Positions 49,311 through 60,617 are shown, counted from the first letter of the stretch. The stretch is DNA of 64,000 nucleotides from Phytoseiulus persimilis (GCA_037576195.1 CM075101.1:28892001-28956000); one strand, 5' to 3'. Numbers and translations: made by a program. The notes: a model not told the origin generated them from the letters alone.

Positions 49311-51054
49311 TCACAACTCAGGTTTCACCCATGGCCTGCCCAACTCGTGGGGGGAGGTAAACAGCTCCCGGCATTTATAGTCGCTTGGCAATCCTTTGCG
49401 AGCCCGGACAGTGTCATTCAAGATTAAAATCTTCCCTGTTTCCGAATACCTCGGCCATTGCATCCCACGGAACGACGGCGTGTCTCTACTATTGACGAAG
49501 TCTGTAATCATCTTCATGGAGTCCAACACAAACTCCTGGTCAATAGGATCGAGGTCGTGCTCCAGTAGGAGCAAAGAGCCGGAGAAGTGCAGGTAGGGAC
49601 TGGTGTGGAAGACGCCGTGAAAGCCCGGGTCGTACATTGGAGAATACGTCTTTTCGAGTCGACGCTCGAATTGGTAAACGTAAACCTCTTTGTTATAGAG
49701 ACTGTAAGCCTTGATGAAATTATTTATCGGACATTTGAAGCTTCCATCGCCCAGGAATTCGGACACCGCGGCAAATGGGTTGGTAAAATGTTGCTCTGCG
49801 TAAAATTCGCCGACCATGAATCTCGTCGAAGCCAGGTTGAAGTCGATCGGATAGTTGAACTTCACCGCAACCTTTCTGCAGTGCTCCACAACTTCCGCTC
49901 TCGATCTCACCCGAGAGGGATCGAACGGTAACGTATCGCTGCCGACGAACATGGTTCCCTCATCTAAAGCATAGCCGATCATCATTCGAACTTTGCGCAC
50001 CAAGAGCTGTTGCTCCTCGACGAATATTTCTGTTCTATGTGGGATGTAAACCCCCTCCGCGGTCGGTACGAAAGTTGCGATACCGTTGTCGGTCAAAAAG
50101 CTTGTGGAAACCCTTATCAAATCCTCTAGACTCGCCTCTTGGAGGCAGTCAACCATGCGGGGCGAGTCGAGGGGGCAGCCCAGTTCATAGGCGATTTTGT
50201 TGATTCGACGATAGCTCGTGGTTGTGTCCTCCAATAGCATGCTGCTCGTCAGAACTCCAGCATCCATGATGACAGAGCGGAACAATTTTTTCTTATCAAC
50301 CTGTGTGATGAGGTGCGCAGCAATCGACATCGAGCCCGAGCTGGTTCCGATCAGCGTTATTTCCTCAGGATCTCCTCCGTAGTCGCAGATGTGATCTCGA
50401 ACCCAGCTCAAGGCGGTTCTCTGGTCCCAGAGACCCAGATTCGAGGGCGCATGAGAATTGAAATCCGCAAAACCAAGGACCCCTAGCCGATAGTTGAAGC
50501 TGACGACGATGACGTCACCCAGCGCGACGAGAGCTTCGGCACTCTGATGGATGTCGGCTGACGAGCCCTGGACAAATCCACCACCATGAATAACGACCAA
50601 AACCTTGAAGAGAATCCAGTGTTAGGTCGGTGGAGTCAAGAATATCCTATCTGATTTCACCGTCAGCGGTTGAATGCCCAGAAGAATGGAATCGCCAACT
50701 CACGCCCTTAAAGTCTTCTCTTCTGGTACCGCTCTGTCTGAAAACGTTCAGATACAAGCAGTCCTCGCTTTCTCCTTCGCCGAGAACTTCTTTTTCGTTC
50801 AGAGTAGTTTGTGGACAGGCTGGTGGAAACTCGGTGGCATTGAGGTTCCTGTCCTCGAAGAATCCAAAGGGCTGCGGGAATGTGTACCTGCGCATTCCTA
50901 TTGGCGGTATGGCGTAAGGTATTCCTAGATACGCCTCAATATTCACGCCAAGAACCCTGCTGTACACTCCATGAACCTCTCCAAGCGAAGTCTCCAGTAT
51001 TGGACCGCCCAGAACACAATTGAGTAGATAGCACAAAAATATCAGCCGTGCCAT
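49311..51054 (-). CDS. Carboxylesterase D (type B)
   Basis: Intact 547-residue carboxylesterase; exons 51054-50704 and 50603-49311, phase-0 intron of 100 bp (GGC|GTGAGT ... TTCAAG). I chose the ATG at 51054 because it starts a good signal peptide (MARLIFLCYLLNCVLG); an in-frame ATG 60 nt or so upstream would put a polar stretch in front. Landmarks are YLGIPYAIPPIG, EDCLYLNVFRQ, HGGGF (123-127), GTSSG with Ser205, LDEGTMF with Glu332 and GVFHTSPYLHF with His450. The elbow GTSSG is unusual (Ser where Ala is standard) but keeps the nucleophile. C-terminus KPEL. Likely ER-luminal or secreted esterase; substrate unknown. Confidence 0.92.
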
Positions 51055-53374
51055 TGTTGTGGTGTTCTTTGACCACAAGGTGCGGCCGTCGGAACTCAGC
51101 GGCAGGAGCATGCGGGATCATCGAGGAAGTCAAGGCTGAACATGCGGCACATTCGGATCGAGCGTGCATTGAGATCGCAGCGAATGTAAATATTCAGCTA
51201 AAAAATCGCGCAGTGGGTCAGGGAATCTTCGACGGCGGGTGGAGCCTGCACGAAGGTCATCTTGATTGATAAAATGTGTCGACAGGTATCATAAGTAGAA
51301 TCGGATGTCAAACAGAAAACATACCACCCTCTGTTACACTGGGCAGAATTCCGACTACGGGCATCCATTCTGAGAGTTTCACCGGGAACCAGCAGTCTAT
51401 TCTCACACCAGGGCCGTAACGAATCGAGCTCGCCCTCTTCCATCAGGACCAACTAATGGCGGATGAGGCCAACTTCTTGATGAGTCTAGTCAAGCGAGCG
51501 CCACATATCGGTCGTCCTGAAATCCCACCCACCACTGAACGAAACGAAACTTTCACCGACTCCTCATGAAACAAGAATATGGCCGGGGACGAATCGAGGG
51601 TATCCGAGAAGAATAGTTCGAGTGACTTGGGCAGAATAGGAAACCGGGATGCTGCTCGCAAGAGGTGTTCCGGGAATTTATCTCGGCCGAATTCTCACTG
51701 GAAGATCGAAGACTTGATTGTTGATCCGCACTCCGTCACAGCAGTCAGTGGCTGCTCCGAAAACTCGTATGCAGGGATGTCCTCCGCTGAGGCGAGTATG
51801 GAGTCCTTTCCTGGCAAGTATGGCGAATTCGGCGAACATTCACAGCTTTTCACGACGGCGCCAGACGCTTCGCGTGGATGGAATATCGATTCCAGTAGGG
51901 ATCGTGAAGTGACGGATCACAAAGCAGAGGAGGCGAATCCCCGGTGGTTCCGAGCGTGCCCGGAGTGACCAGACAACAAACCGTCCGACCTGGGAGCGGG
52001 GCTCTCGAATAGCGTCGTAGTGTGCTCTCATGGGGACGAGCAATGGTGTAGGATCCTGACCCTGTAGCTAGGAGATTCCCGAAAGCACCGCGATACGCTG
52101 TACGCGCAAAAGGCGGAAGCTCTCCAGGATGCCCAAATGACTCGGTATATTGACGATCAACCTACAGAAATGAAAGCATCAGACGCCTGTGCAGCCCAGA
52201 ACTAGAAACATGCTTTCCTCGTGGTTCGAACAGCACTCGCATGCGAGCTTCATATCACAATTGGGGAAAACTATCCTTCCCCCGGCTGAAGAGAACTCCC
52301 GGCTGATCGGATGTCTGAGAATGTGACAGTCTCCTCACACCCGGGAACTTCATCTCTCCGAGGGAAGCCAACGTTTCAATCCTGGAGAACACTGGCTCAT
52401 CAAATGTTGCAGAGCCACAACACGATCGTTCCTTCTTCTACTGAAGAAGGAACGTCTCCGATCTCATCGAGAGAAACGAAATCTCGATCTGATAGAACTC
52501 AGCCGACTACCTCAATTTTCGCGGCCGCGCCCTTTGAGTAGAAAAGGAATGGAGGATGTCCGAAAGCCATTATCCGAAGCCGGAATTCACGAGGAATAGG
52601 CAACTGTGGCTTTCTATGGAGAGCTCCTGTAACTTCAAGGATCAGCTAGCGCTGGAGCAAGCGGCAGTTCGGCATGGCGAAAGCGCTGTTTGATAGCAAG
52701 CGCGTTGCTCGCATCCCGGAGAGTCGCAGCATGCTCGCTCGAATGGAACAGATTTGCTGCACAGACGAAAAGTTTGCGAGAACGCATGCGATTCACTAGA
52801 ATACAGTAAGTAAGTCTCGCTGAGAGTCCTCGATTAAAGAATCCCTCGAAACCACGAAATCCTGTTCGAAGCCGTCTGGTACGCGCTTTCCGATCGTTCC
52901 GAGCGGAAAGGATGATTTCGGATTCCCATATGCGTGACGACTTCATCTCGCTGATATCTGGCTCAGACCGTTCTTCAAAGAGACATCCGACGGTTTTCCG
53001 AGCAGGGATATCTTTGTGAGCATAGTTCCCGACCTGAGATGTCATGGGAATCCTCCGCACAAATCATCGATCACAGATTCCCGTGATCTTCTCAGCGACA
53101 GAAGAATCGGAGTTGTGACATCTTACTTCAGACTTTGGGATTATCCTCTGAGCCGGTTTGTCCGAACAGAGCGGATTCTCCTGAGTTTCTCCGTCCGGTT
53201 CGATATCTACAGGATGATCATCGTAGGTAGGAAACATTCTCAGCCTCTATTCTTTTGCTAACTACTCGGTGAACGATGGCGGAAGAAGAATGGCGAATCT
53301 TTTTCTACCAAATTCACGTATTTGGCCGAGAATCGGAGCGGCTAGTAAAAAACATCATCTTACTTCTTCCACAG
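51055..53374. other. Spacer between esterases D and E, left part
   Basis: About 2.3 kb without a recognisable gene. It contains a perfect hairpin at 52427-52454, listed separately. I looked for a signal-peptide exon for the Cys-rich 3' exon at 53375 and did not find a convincing one. Confidence 0.3.
52427..52454. repeat. Perfect 12-bp inverted repeat with 4-nt loop
   Basis: CGTTCCTTCTTC and GAAGAAGGAACG are separated by TACT. No terminal repeats of a transposon are seen around it. Confidence 0.7.
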
Positions 53375-53604
53375 AACTGACTGAGGACTTTCCAGACAAA
53401 TGGAAGAGAGGGAACTGCAAAAACAGGAACACCATCACACGACTCAGTGTCCACGGGTTCCATCACCACCTATGTCTGAACGGAACTTATCATGAAATAT
53501 ATACTAACTGTAAATGTAAATTCTGCGGCGCGCACCGTGATCTCTACCACGCAGCTGAGTGCGTTAACCGACCGAGTCTCTTCAGCCTGGACCTTAAGCT
53601 GTGA
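53375..53604 (+). CDS. Candidate 3' exon of a small six-cysteine protein
   Basis: An open exon of 75 codons follows a good splice acceptor (TACTTCTTCCACAG ending 53374), with two bases completing a split codon. The stop is TGA at 53602-53604, with AATAAA at 53651-53656, 47 nt downstream. The product has six Cys in the spacing C-x18-C-x11-C-x1-C-x2-C-x12-C (NCKNRN, HLCLNG, NCKCKFC, AECVNR) and ends SLFSLDLKL. Such spacing suggests a disulphide-rich secreted peptide domain, but I recognise no family. The 5' exon, including any signal peptide, is not identified, so this remains a candidate. Confidence 0.4.
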
Positions 53605-53944
53605 TCTCCTTTTATTATTATCGTTTTTAAACAACCGACACATTAGTGTGAATAAACTTGATTGAGACTGAGGACCTCGGAAGTCAACCGATCGGTGTTC
53701 GGAGGTGTTAGGCTCGACTTGGGATGCGATGCGGCTCTAGCGCCCGATGACTCCGGGTTTCAATCTCAGGATCTTCGGAGAGGGCGATCGATTGTTGCCA
53801 CCTTGACGTCAAGAGCTGATCTCTTGAAAAAATCGGGTGCTTGGTCCCCTTATCTGCTCAGGGTAGCCGATTTCGAGAAACCCGACAAAGAGAATGTTTT
53901 TTTGTTGGTTGAGACTATGGGCTCTGCTGGGTCGATCCGAGCAC

Positions 53945-54029
53945 TTTTCTTCGCCCGGAAAACGAGCTCATTCAGTCCCACCCTCCAGTACGGAAAGATG
54001 GAGGAGCTCGTTTTTCGGGCGGAAAAGAA
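53945..54029. repeat. Imperfect inverted repeat (arms about 18-25 bp, loop about 34 nt)
   Basis: Left arm 53945-53969 and right arm 54004-54029 pair over CGCCCG, one mismatch, then AAAACGAGCTC. The outer parts are purine/pyrimidine-biased and pair only partly. Confidence 0.6.
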
Positions 54030-54304
54030 ATGGGTTGTATCCACCCAGAAACTCCGTATCCGGCTAATTCGAACCGTAAGCTTTTGGCCACCAGAAATTC
54101 CACAGATTCACGCGAATTGAAACAATATGCGCCATCCTTCCAGCTATCGATCGCAAGGAAGAAATCCATGATTATTTTCTACCGAGTAATGAGCCGAAGA
54201 AGTGAGGCTAAAAAAGCTCCCGACTCACGATCATCAATCACTCTGTAGAATACTTCCAGGCCGCTAATCGAGGGGCCTTCACGTACGCGAGAGATCTTCA
54301 CCGC

Positions 54305-54310
54305 TTTATT
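54305..54310 (-). terminator. Possible poly(A) signal of esterase-like E
   Basis: AATAAA on the minus strand, about 130 nt beyond the stop at 54439. Confidence 0.45.
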
Positions 54311-54438
54311 GAGGGAAACCAACTATCCCTGAGGTTCGAGCCGATATTCCGAAGTCGAGCCAGCGAGTACAACTTAAACCACAGCGAGACTGATCCATTT
54401 GTTATCAAAGCGCTGCAGCCAGAACTCCATCGAGAGTA

Positions 54439-56077
54439 TCAGAATATGCCCCGACAGTTCTGCTTGCGAGGCAAAGCGTCCACCGTTGCGTTGTCGTTTA
54501 TCCGTAAAACTTTTTCGGTGAGCGAGAAGTCAGGCCATTGAACCCCTAGAAGTTCTGGCACACGATCTGTTTTCGCGAATCCTGAAATAAGGTCAACAGC
54601 AGCCCTGGAAAACTGCTTATCTTCGCTGTTGAGGAAACTCTCTCCCAGAACCACTCCCATGAAATTTGTGAAGGGTGTTCCGTGGAATGCACCTGCTGAC
54701 CCGGTGACAGACGCGAAATAAGGGCTCTTGAACTGTCTTTCGAAGTAGTACATGAAGACGCTACGATTGTGCCGAGCATACTTCTCGACGAAATCACTCG
54801 CAGGGCAGATGAAGCCAGAATCTGTGATGAGATGCGTGATGCCCTCCAACGGACTGCGGTATTCCTTGAAGTACCTCGTGATGATTCTCTTGGAGGTGTC
54901 TGGATCACTGAAGTTAGTTGGTAGTGACAGAGTCTTACTCACTCCAGCGCAAAACTCCAGGAACTCGTTTTCAGTATTGGGAGGGTCTCGGCACTGTTTC
55001 TCTTTATCAATGAAGAAACTACCTTCGTCTTTAGCCACTCCCACAATGAGTTTGACATTGAGGAACTCATCGGTATTCATTTCGTCGATGTGTTTGGGGA
55101 TGAAGACACCGTCAATCGTTGGCTGGAAAGTGTAGTACTTGTTGCTCTGGCCGAGGCCGTGTTGAGCTTCGTTCAGCTGAGAAGCGCTCACGTTTCTCAA
55201 ACATTCCAGCATAGCGCGTCCCTCAGCAGGACAGTTGAGATCGACCGCAATCTTCCTCACGCGGGGTAAGCTATTTCTTGTCTCTTCTTCAAGTCCGTTG
55301 CCCAGGAAACCAGCGTCCATGAAGGCCGCGTGGAAAAGCTTCCTCCCTCTGTTCAAAGGTGTTGCGATGTGAGCGTGTATCGACGCCGCGCCTGCATCGA
55401 AGCCAGCGATGGTGATTCTGTCCGGGTCACCGCCGAAAGCTCTGACGTTTTCTTTCACCCATTCGAGAGCGAGCCGCTGGTCGAATAACCCGACGTTTCC
55501 AGGGGCGAGGTTCCCAAAGTTGACGAATCCGAAAATTCCCAAGCGGTAGTTTAAGGTTATGGCGATCACATCGGCGATAGCAACGAGGGGTTTCACATCG
55601 ATGATGAGAGCAGATCCACGAGCAAAATACCCGCCGTGGATCACGACAACAACCTGGAACGATCGAGCTCTCTTCAGGCTTTCCGTTCGCAGCGCGCATG
55701 CAGATGAGACATTCGAGCTCGAGCAGTTCTTGCACAAGGAAATCTTTACTCACGGCTTTTCCATCGCTGGGCTGCGTTCCCTCCCGACGAAACACATTCA
55801 GATGGAGGCAGTCCTCTTTCGAGAAGGGAGCTCCGAGTTCCTGAGTACAACCCGGTCTCTCATCGTCCGCCGTGAAATTTGCCACCGGACCATAAGCCTC
55901 GGGTAGTTCGAAACGCAGGTGTCCTACAGGAGGCTTCGCATAAGGGATTCCTAGGAAGATCTCGAAGCTCCCAAGCTCTTCGCTATGAGCGACACCGGTG
56001 ATTCTTCCGAGAGAACTGTCGACGACGGGTTCGGCAAAGCTCGCGGCTAATGAGAGGGCGATAACAAAAAACCGCAT
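54439..56077 (-). CDS. Carboxylesterase-like protein E, nucleophile lost
   Basis: Intact 512-residue member of the cluster; exons 56077-55754 and 55653-54439, phase-0 intron of 100 bp (GCC|GTGAGT ... TTCCAG). Signal peptide MRFFVIALSLAASFA after a short MN- or direct start at 56077. The fold landmarks are kept: FLGIPYAKPPVG, EDCLHLNVFRR, NYRLGIFGF, Glu318 in AKDEGSFF and His432 in GAFHGTPF. The nucleophile position reads GFDAG (Asp194, codon GAT) and the oxyanion motif HGGYF instead of HGGGF, so ester hydrolysis is not expected. No stop or frameshift disrupts it and an AATAAA lies at 54305-54310. It may act as a non-catalytic binding or adhesion protein, as neuroligin-like relatives do. It ends CRGIF, without an xxEL tail. 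Confidence 0.9.
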
Positions 56078-56450
56078 GTTCACAAGATCTGCGTAGATCG
56101 GAAGGGAGTGGAGTCGGCTTGGTCACTCAGATGTCACTGGTTGCTTCAGCTCAGATATCGAGAAGGGATCGAGGAGTTGTGGCACGAGCATCTGGTGTAT
56201 CTGACGCCCAGTGACGACAAGACTAATTTTTTCGACTCTCCCGCTCGACTTTCGCGGCGCTGTGATGGCACGATGGCACCACCGCCGACCAGTAGGACAA
56301 GATCATCACGGAAAGTCACCATCGGTGATGTTGGAGAGTTAATTTGCCCTGCTTCGAATTCGAACCCCAGAATTCCGGGCGATCTTGAATGACGAATACA
56401 GAGCAACGACACAAGGGCTCTCGAGAGCCCTAGGATCGATTCATTGACGT
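56078..56450. other. Short intergenic spacer between esterases E and F
   Basis: About 370 bp between the E start codon and the F poly(A) signal. It must hold the E promoter; no TATA box or other site is evident. Confidence 0.4.
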
Positions 56451-56456
56451 TTTATT
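56451..56456 (-). terminator. Poly(A) signal of esterase F
   Basis: AATAAA on the minus strand, 20 nt beyond the stop at 56477. Confidence 0.6.
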
Positions 56457-56476
56457 CCACACAGGAACCAACAAGA

Positions 56477-58189
56477 TTATAACTCTGTTCTCGAGTGCGG
56501 ATATACCCACTTCCCGGACGTGAAGATTGTACAATGGTCCTCGTAAGGCATTCCTTCGCTTATTCTTGGCTTCTCGTCTATTCTAAGGATTCCCGGCTTT
56601 CTCGAGGAGTCTGGCCATTTCACACCACGAAACTCGGGTACTCCATCGGCTCGCGCAAACTTTGAGATCAATTCGATGGAGTCAAAGAAGAATTTCCGAT
56701 CTACATCGTCAACCGTGACTCCTGCATCCAAGAGACCGCCTGTGAAGTGTAAGAACGGAGATCCATGGAAGGCTCCCACGATGGATGGCTTCAAGCTGAA
56801 GTATGTTCCATGGAGTTTTCGTTCGAAGTGGTAGTAGAAAACATCCCCATTGTGCCGCGAATATTTGTTGACGAAGTTGTTGGTCGGACAAACGAAGTAC
56901 GCGTCGGAGATGAAACGAGAGACGCCGAGGAATGGGTGAGAGTAACTCTTGTAGTAGGTTTCAACGATTCTCTGTCTGGTTTCGGGATTCCCGAGTTCGA
57001 TCGGGAGGTGCTTGGACTCCACGAACTTGGCAAGATATCCCAGGAACTCATCCTCGTTTTTCAGATCCGGGAAGCCACGCCCATCCATGTAGTAGCTGGC
57101 GAACATGGTGCCCTCATCTTGAGCCACTCCGACAATCATTCTGACTTTCGCAAACTTCTCAGCGTTTTCTCGGATGGCGGTTTCGAAGCTCCGAGGGATG
57201 AAAACACCGTCAATCGTCGGCTGGAAAGTAGCTATCGGACTGTAGCCCTCAGGGTCGAATTGGAGTCGATTGAGATCCTTGGCGCTGACTTTCCGCAGAC
57301 AAGTGAGCATGATCTGTGCCTCGGTTCCGCAGCCCAATTCTTCGGCGATTTTTTTGATGCGTGGGAAGTTGCTTTTGGTCGAGAACTCGATTCCAACACC
57401 CAAAATTCCGGCGTCCATGACCACTGATTGGAACAGATCTCCACCCGAATTCAGGGGTGAGATTATATGAGCGCTGATTGACTGCGATCCTGCACTGACT
57501 CCGAGTAGAGTCACTCTGGCGGGGTTCCCTCCAAAAGCTTTGATGTTGGTTTGTATCCATTCGAGCGCGAGACGTTGGTCGAAAAGCCCGAGATTCCCAG
57601 GAGCGAGATCACCCATATCTGCAAAACCAAAGATTCCCAAACGGTAGTTGAAGCTGACTGTGATCACGTCCCCGAGACCAGCGAGAGGTGCGGAATTCGC
57701 TACGCTGTCAGATCCGGATCCCATCGAAAAGGCTCCACCATGGATGATTGCGATCACCTGATGAATGCGAGAGAAACAATCAGTCCTCTCGGAGGCTAGT
57801 TCAAAGGAAATAAGAGCGACGTCGACTCACACGGAGCTCACCGCTTTATTGTCACCCATCCTTGTGCCCTCTTTCCTGTAGACGTTGAGGTAAAGGCAAT
57901 CTTCCGATGAAGATGCCGCGGTCGGCGCCTGCCTGATTGAGATAGGGGGTTGAGCACAGATGGATCCATGTTTCTTTGCGTCAAAGTCTCCCACCGGTCC
58001 GAAAGGCTCGGGCAGAGCAAAGCGGAGATCCCCCACCGGCGGTTTCGCGAACGGGATCCCCAGGAACGACTCTACGTTCACTCCCTCGATCGACCGCACA
58101 TCGCCGACGATTTTCCCGAGATGTGACTCCACGACAGGTTCTGCCGCCGCCACGGCTATCAACAGGAGGAGACTCGAAAGCCAGAGCAT
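56477..58189 (-). CDS. Carboxylesterase F (type B)
   Basis: Intact 542-residue carboxylesterase; exons 58189-57842 and 57757-56477, phase-0 intron of 84 bp (GCG|GTGAGC ... CATCAG). Signal peptide MLWLSSLLLLIAVAAA. Landmarks are FLGIPFAKPPVGDLRF, EDCLYLNVYRK, HGGAF (122-126; third Gly replaced by Ala, which some esterases allow), FNYRLGIFGF, Ser204 in GVSAG, Glu331 in AQDEGTMF and His447 in GAFHGSPFLHF. C-terminus RTEL, close to the HTEL/HIEL ER-retention tails of vertebrate carboxylesterases. It is the closest cluster relative of protein E (shared TFQPTIDGVFIP block), which makes F the likely catalytic sister of the inactive E. Confidence 0.93.
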
Positions 58190-58939
58190 CTTCCGTGCCT
58201 CGTGTTGTGCCGACGCTGTCGGTGTGGACTACTGCCTTGAAATGGTCGCTGCATTCGCTTCGATGTTATTGTGGCGGTCGCGAGTCTAATCAGGAGACCC
58301 TCGAGCTTTACACACACCTTCGGCGATATTGTCAGCCCGCTGATTGCGTTGTCCCGGAATTGTTTCCAACGTCAATCATCCGCGCAATCACTGGGAACGA
58401 GCCAAAGAAGATCTCGTATGCACAGGAAATTTTTGGATCTTCACTTCGAATGATTGCTAGGTTGAAGCCGCGTCAGCTTCCCGGGCTGCTCACATGAAGC
58501 GCATGCAGCATTCTTGAGGTAGTTCCGGACAATGACACCATGAGGATCTCGAGCGGATGGAAGCTCCCCGGAGCTGCTACAAAACTCTTGCCTGGCGGAT
58601 AATACTGGTCCTGACCGGTTGTCATGGCGTGCTTAAGGAGCTGCTGCGAGCCGCTACACGAATATTCTAGTGAGCGGATATCGAAGGCGAATAACGAGCT
58701 CGGCTCGTGCTCACAGCCTGCAGGTTTCCTCCACATTCACTGAGGAGCGGGACTCGAGTATCCGACATCCGAAGACTCCCGATTAACAATGGCTTCGCGG
58801 CCACATTCCTTGGCACGGATAATGCTGTTGTGGTTCCAGGGCCACGGTGGATGACCGTCGAACCTGACCCAAAAATTCACATTTTTTGGCCTTATCCCAC
58901 TGTCAACTGACGAGGCGCCTGTTTCGTGGTGAGAGGTGA
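58190..58939. other. Intergenic, upstream of esterase F
   Basis: About 750 bp between esterase F and the poly(A) signal of the Ig-domain gene, with no recognised gene or promoter motif. Confidence 0.35.
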
Positions 58940-58945
58940 TTTATT
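58940..58945 (-). terminator. Poly(A) signal of the Ig-domain gene
   Basis: AATAAA on the minus strand, 77 nt beyond the stop at 59023. Confidence 0.55.
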
Positions 58946-59022
58946 CTGAGCGACAGGCACAGCGCTATTTTTGCGAAATAGACGAACACGCTACAAATGT
59001 CGAAGAATGACGAGTGATGATT

Positions 59023-59425
59023 TCAGGCAACGTGGACTTCACACGACGTGTACACCTGACCTCCGGGATTTTTGGCCGACATCGTATAGATACCCTTCAA
59101 ATGGTGCTGGAAGTTCTGGATTTCGATTGCCACAACTCCTCGAGAGTCGATCCGGATCAGCTGGAAATCAACTCGGGCTTGTAAGAGAAGAAGTGGATCT
59201 CTCCGGGTGCATAATGATCGTGCCGCTCGTGAGGGGGAACATCGCCCGTGGGACAAAAATGATGGAACGTACTCGGACGCCGTTCCCTTCGTTTAGAGGC
59301 GCACTGTTATGGAGCCACTTGATCTCGAGGTCGTGTCCAGCTACTCTTGTTTCCAATCGGAGAGGTTCCCCGACGACAGCTCTAACATTGGGAAGCGGGT
59401 CTCGGATCACAGGACCATCCATTTC
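59023..59425 (-). CDS. Immunoglobulin I-set domain protein, terminal exons
   Basis: Two exons, about 59425-59273 and 59160-59023, are joined by a phase-0 intron (CGA|GTACGT ... TTTCCAG). They encode one Ig domain ending the protein: PVIRDPLPNVRAVVGEPLRL, then EIKWLHNSAPLNEGNGVR, then LIRIDSRGVVAIEIQN, then GIYTMSAKNPGGQVYTSCEV. The core Trp (IKW) and the GxYxxxAxNxxG motif are clear. Both disulphide Cys are replaced (Thr in strand B, Met in strand F), as in some intracellular muscle Ig domains of the titin/twitchin type. The frame closes with TAG just before GAAATG, so either an acceptor at TTCTAG or a start at the ATG 59422 applies. Upstream exons, if any, are not resolved. Confidence 0.65.
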
Positions 59426-60599
59426 CTAGAACTCGAAAGAATCAGAACTGTTTGCGGGAGCGCTCGTGCCCCTGAAAAGAACAGAGGAAACTATCGCATG
59501 GTTATAGATAATACAGAGCAGTTTACTCACCGTTGTAATGAGAATCGATATTGTCAACTGCTCATACGGTGTTGTGCTCGGCACAGCCACGGCCTGCAGT
59601 CACAACGCTCGATCTAGTTTATGTGAGCGCTGAGAGAAGGAAAGCCTCCCACTTGAATGAATAGGAAAGGCTTCGTAAGCTTGTCTGACCCAGGCCCTCA
59701 TCAGCGCTTTCCGTCAGCCTCAGGAGCCCCTCCATGGTCACGAGAAACGGCTCCTCAAAATCGAATGATTGGAGAGCCGTGGAGCTTCACCGAAACCAGA
59801 TTCACAGACACCACAGAGCCGCTCTGAACTGGGTACACGATCACCCTCCGGGCAAGAAATGAGGGGCAGGCTCCTGAACCTCAGGGATGTGTACAGTCGA
59901 CAATCGTGCCATCCCTGCATTCGATGTAATCGGAAGAAAGAATGCATCTGATAATCGGAATGATCTCCGTTGAGTTTTGGAAGAGATACGATCTTTTGTT
60001 GTTGAAAAGGACAGTGCCTCGGGCAACATGCATTGAGTCTCGCGCTCCATAAGCTTGCGCCCGGGAACTGTTCGTGCTGGACTCTGAAGAGGCATGATCG
60101 CTTCAGCATCAGTGTTTCCCCGGGGAGCCTGGCTCGCCGAGCCGAGCCTCTTCTGCGGGGTGAAGGGAGCTACGTTGCAGGACGCCACGGAACAAGTTTG
60201 AGTTTCCGGATGCTGCATTAGTTTCGCAGAGTTGCGGATGTTTCCCCCACGGCGAGCCAAACGTGGGCCTTCTTCCTCGAGAAAAACCCCCGAGGCGATG
60301 CTCCAAGGTTGACTGATTTCGAACTTTGGCGCTATCCCTCCCCGATTAGGGGAAGCTTCTATGCCGAGCCTCCTCTTCACAACGGATGGCATAGAACCTG
60401 CTATCGCATTGAGTCTCCGCGCACGTTGTGCCACCGCCAAGAAATTTTCCGCGAAACAGTGAGTTTCCAATCAAATCCTCTATTAACCGCCTGGAACTCA
60501 ATTCCAAGAAGGGTCGTAGGGTCTTCTTTGTATCTGTTGCCCGCCGGGACTCTCTTCTGGCCCGATGGCATTCAACGGAGACCGGCCGGTAGTCTGCGC
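59426..60599. other. Stretch upstream of HSP10 and of the Ig exons, no gene recognised
   Basis: May include upstream exons of the Ig-domain gene: a CTGCAG acceptor near 59597 and a CG|GTGAGT donor near 59530 bracket a possible 65-nt exon, but its frame does not join the Ig exon cleanly. Overlapping frames of 130-210 codons at 59841-60741 show no family features. Confidence 0.3.
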
Positions 60600-60617
60600 G
60601 AAACTTCTCGAACATCT
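60600..60617. promoter_or_regulatory. Heat-shock element 1 upstream of HSP10
   Basis: GAA-AC-TTC-TC-GAA-CA-TCT: three perfect alternating nGAAn pentamers plus one near match, at about -275 from the HSP10 ATG. This is the HSF trimer-binding pattern, placed as expected for a chaperonin gene. Confidence 0.55.

Larger units (their letters stand above)
53605..54438. other. Spacer with hairpin, downstream of esterase E
   Basis: No gene recognised. A 152-codon plus-strand frame (53662-54120) and a minus-strand frame both read through an imperfect hairpin (53945-54029). The inner arms AAAACGAGCTC and GAGCTCGTTTT and the CGCCCG/CGGGCG blocks pair, so the frames look accidental. Confidence 0.35.

Noticed and set aside
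53662-54120. 152-codon frame as a gene
   Set aside because: It runs through an inverted repeat and reads similar residues on both strands because of the palindrome. No family match.
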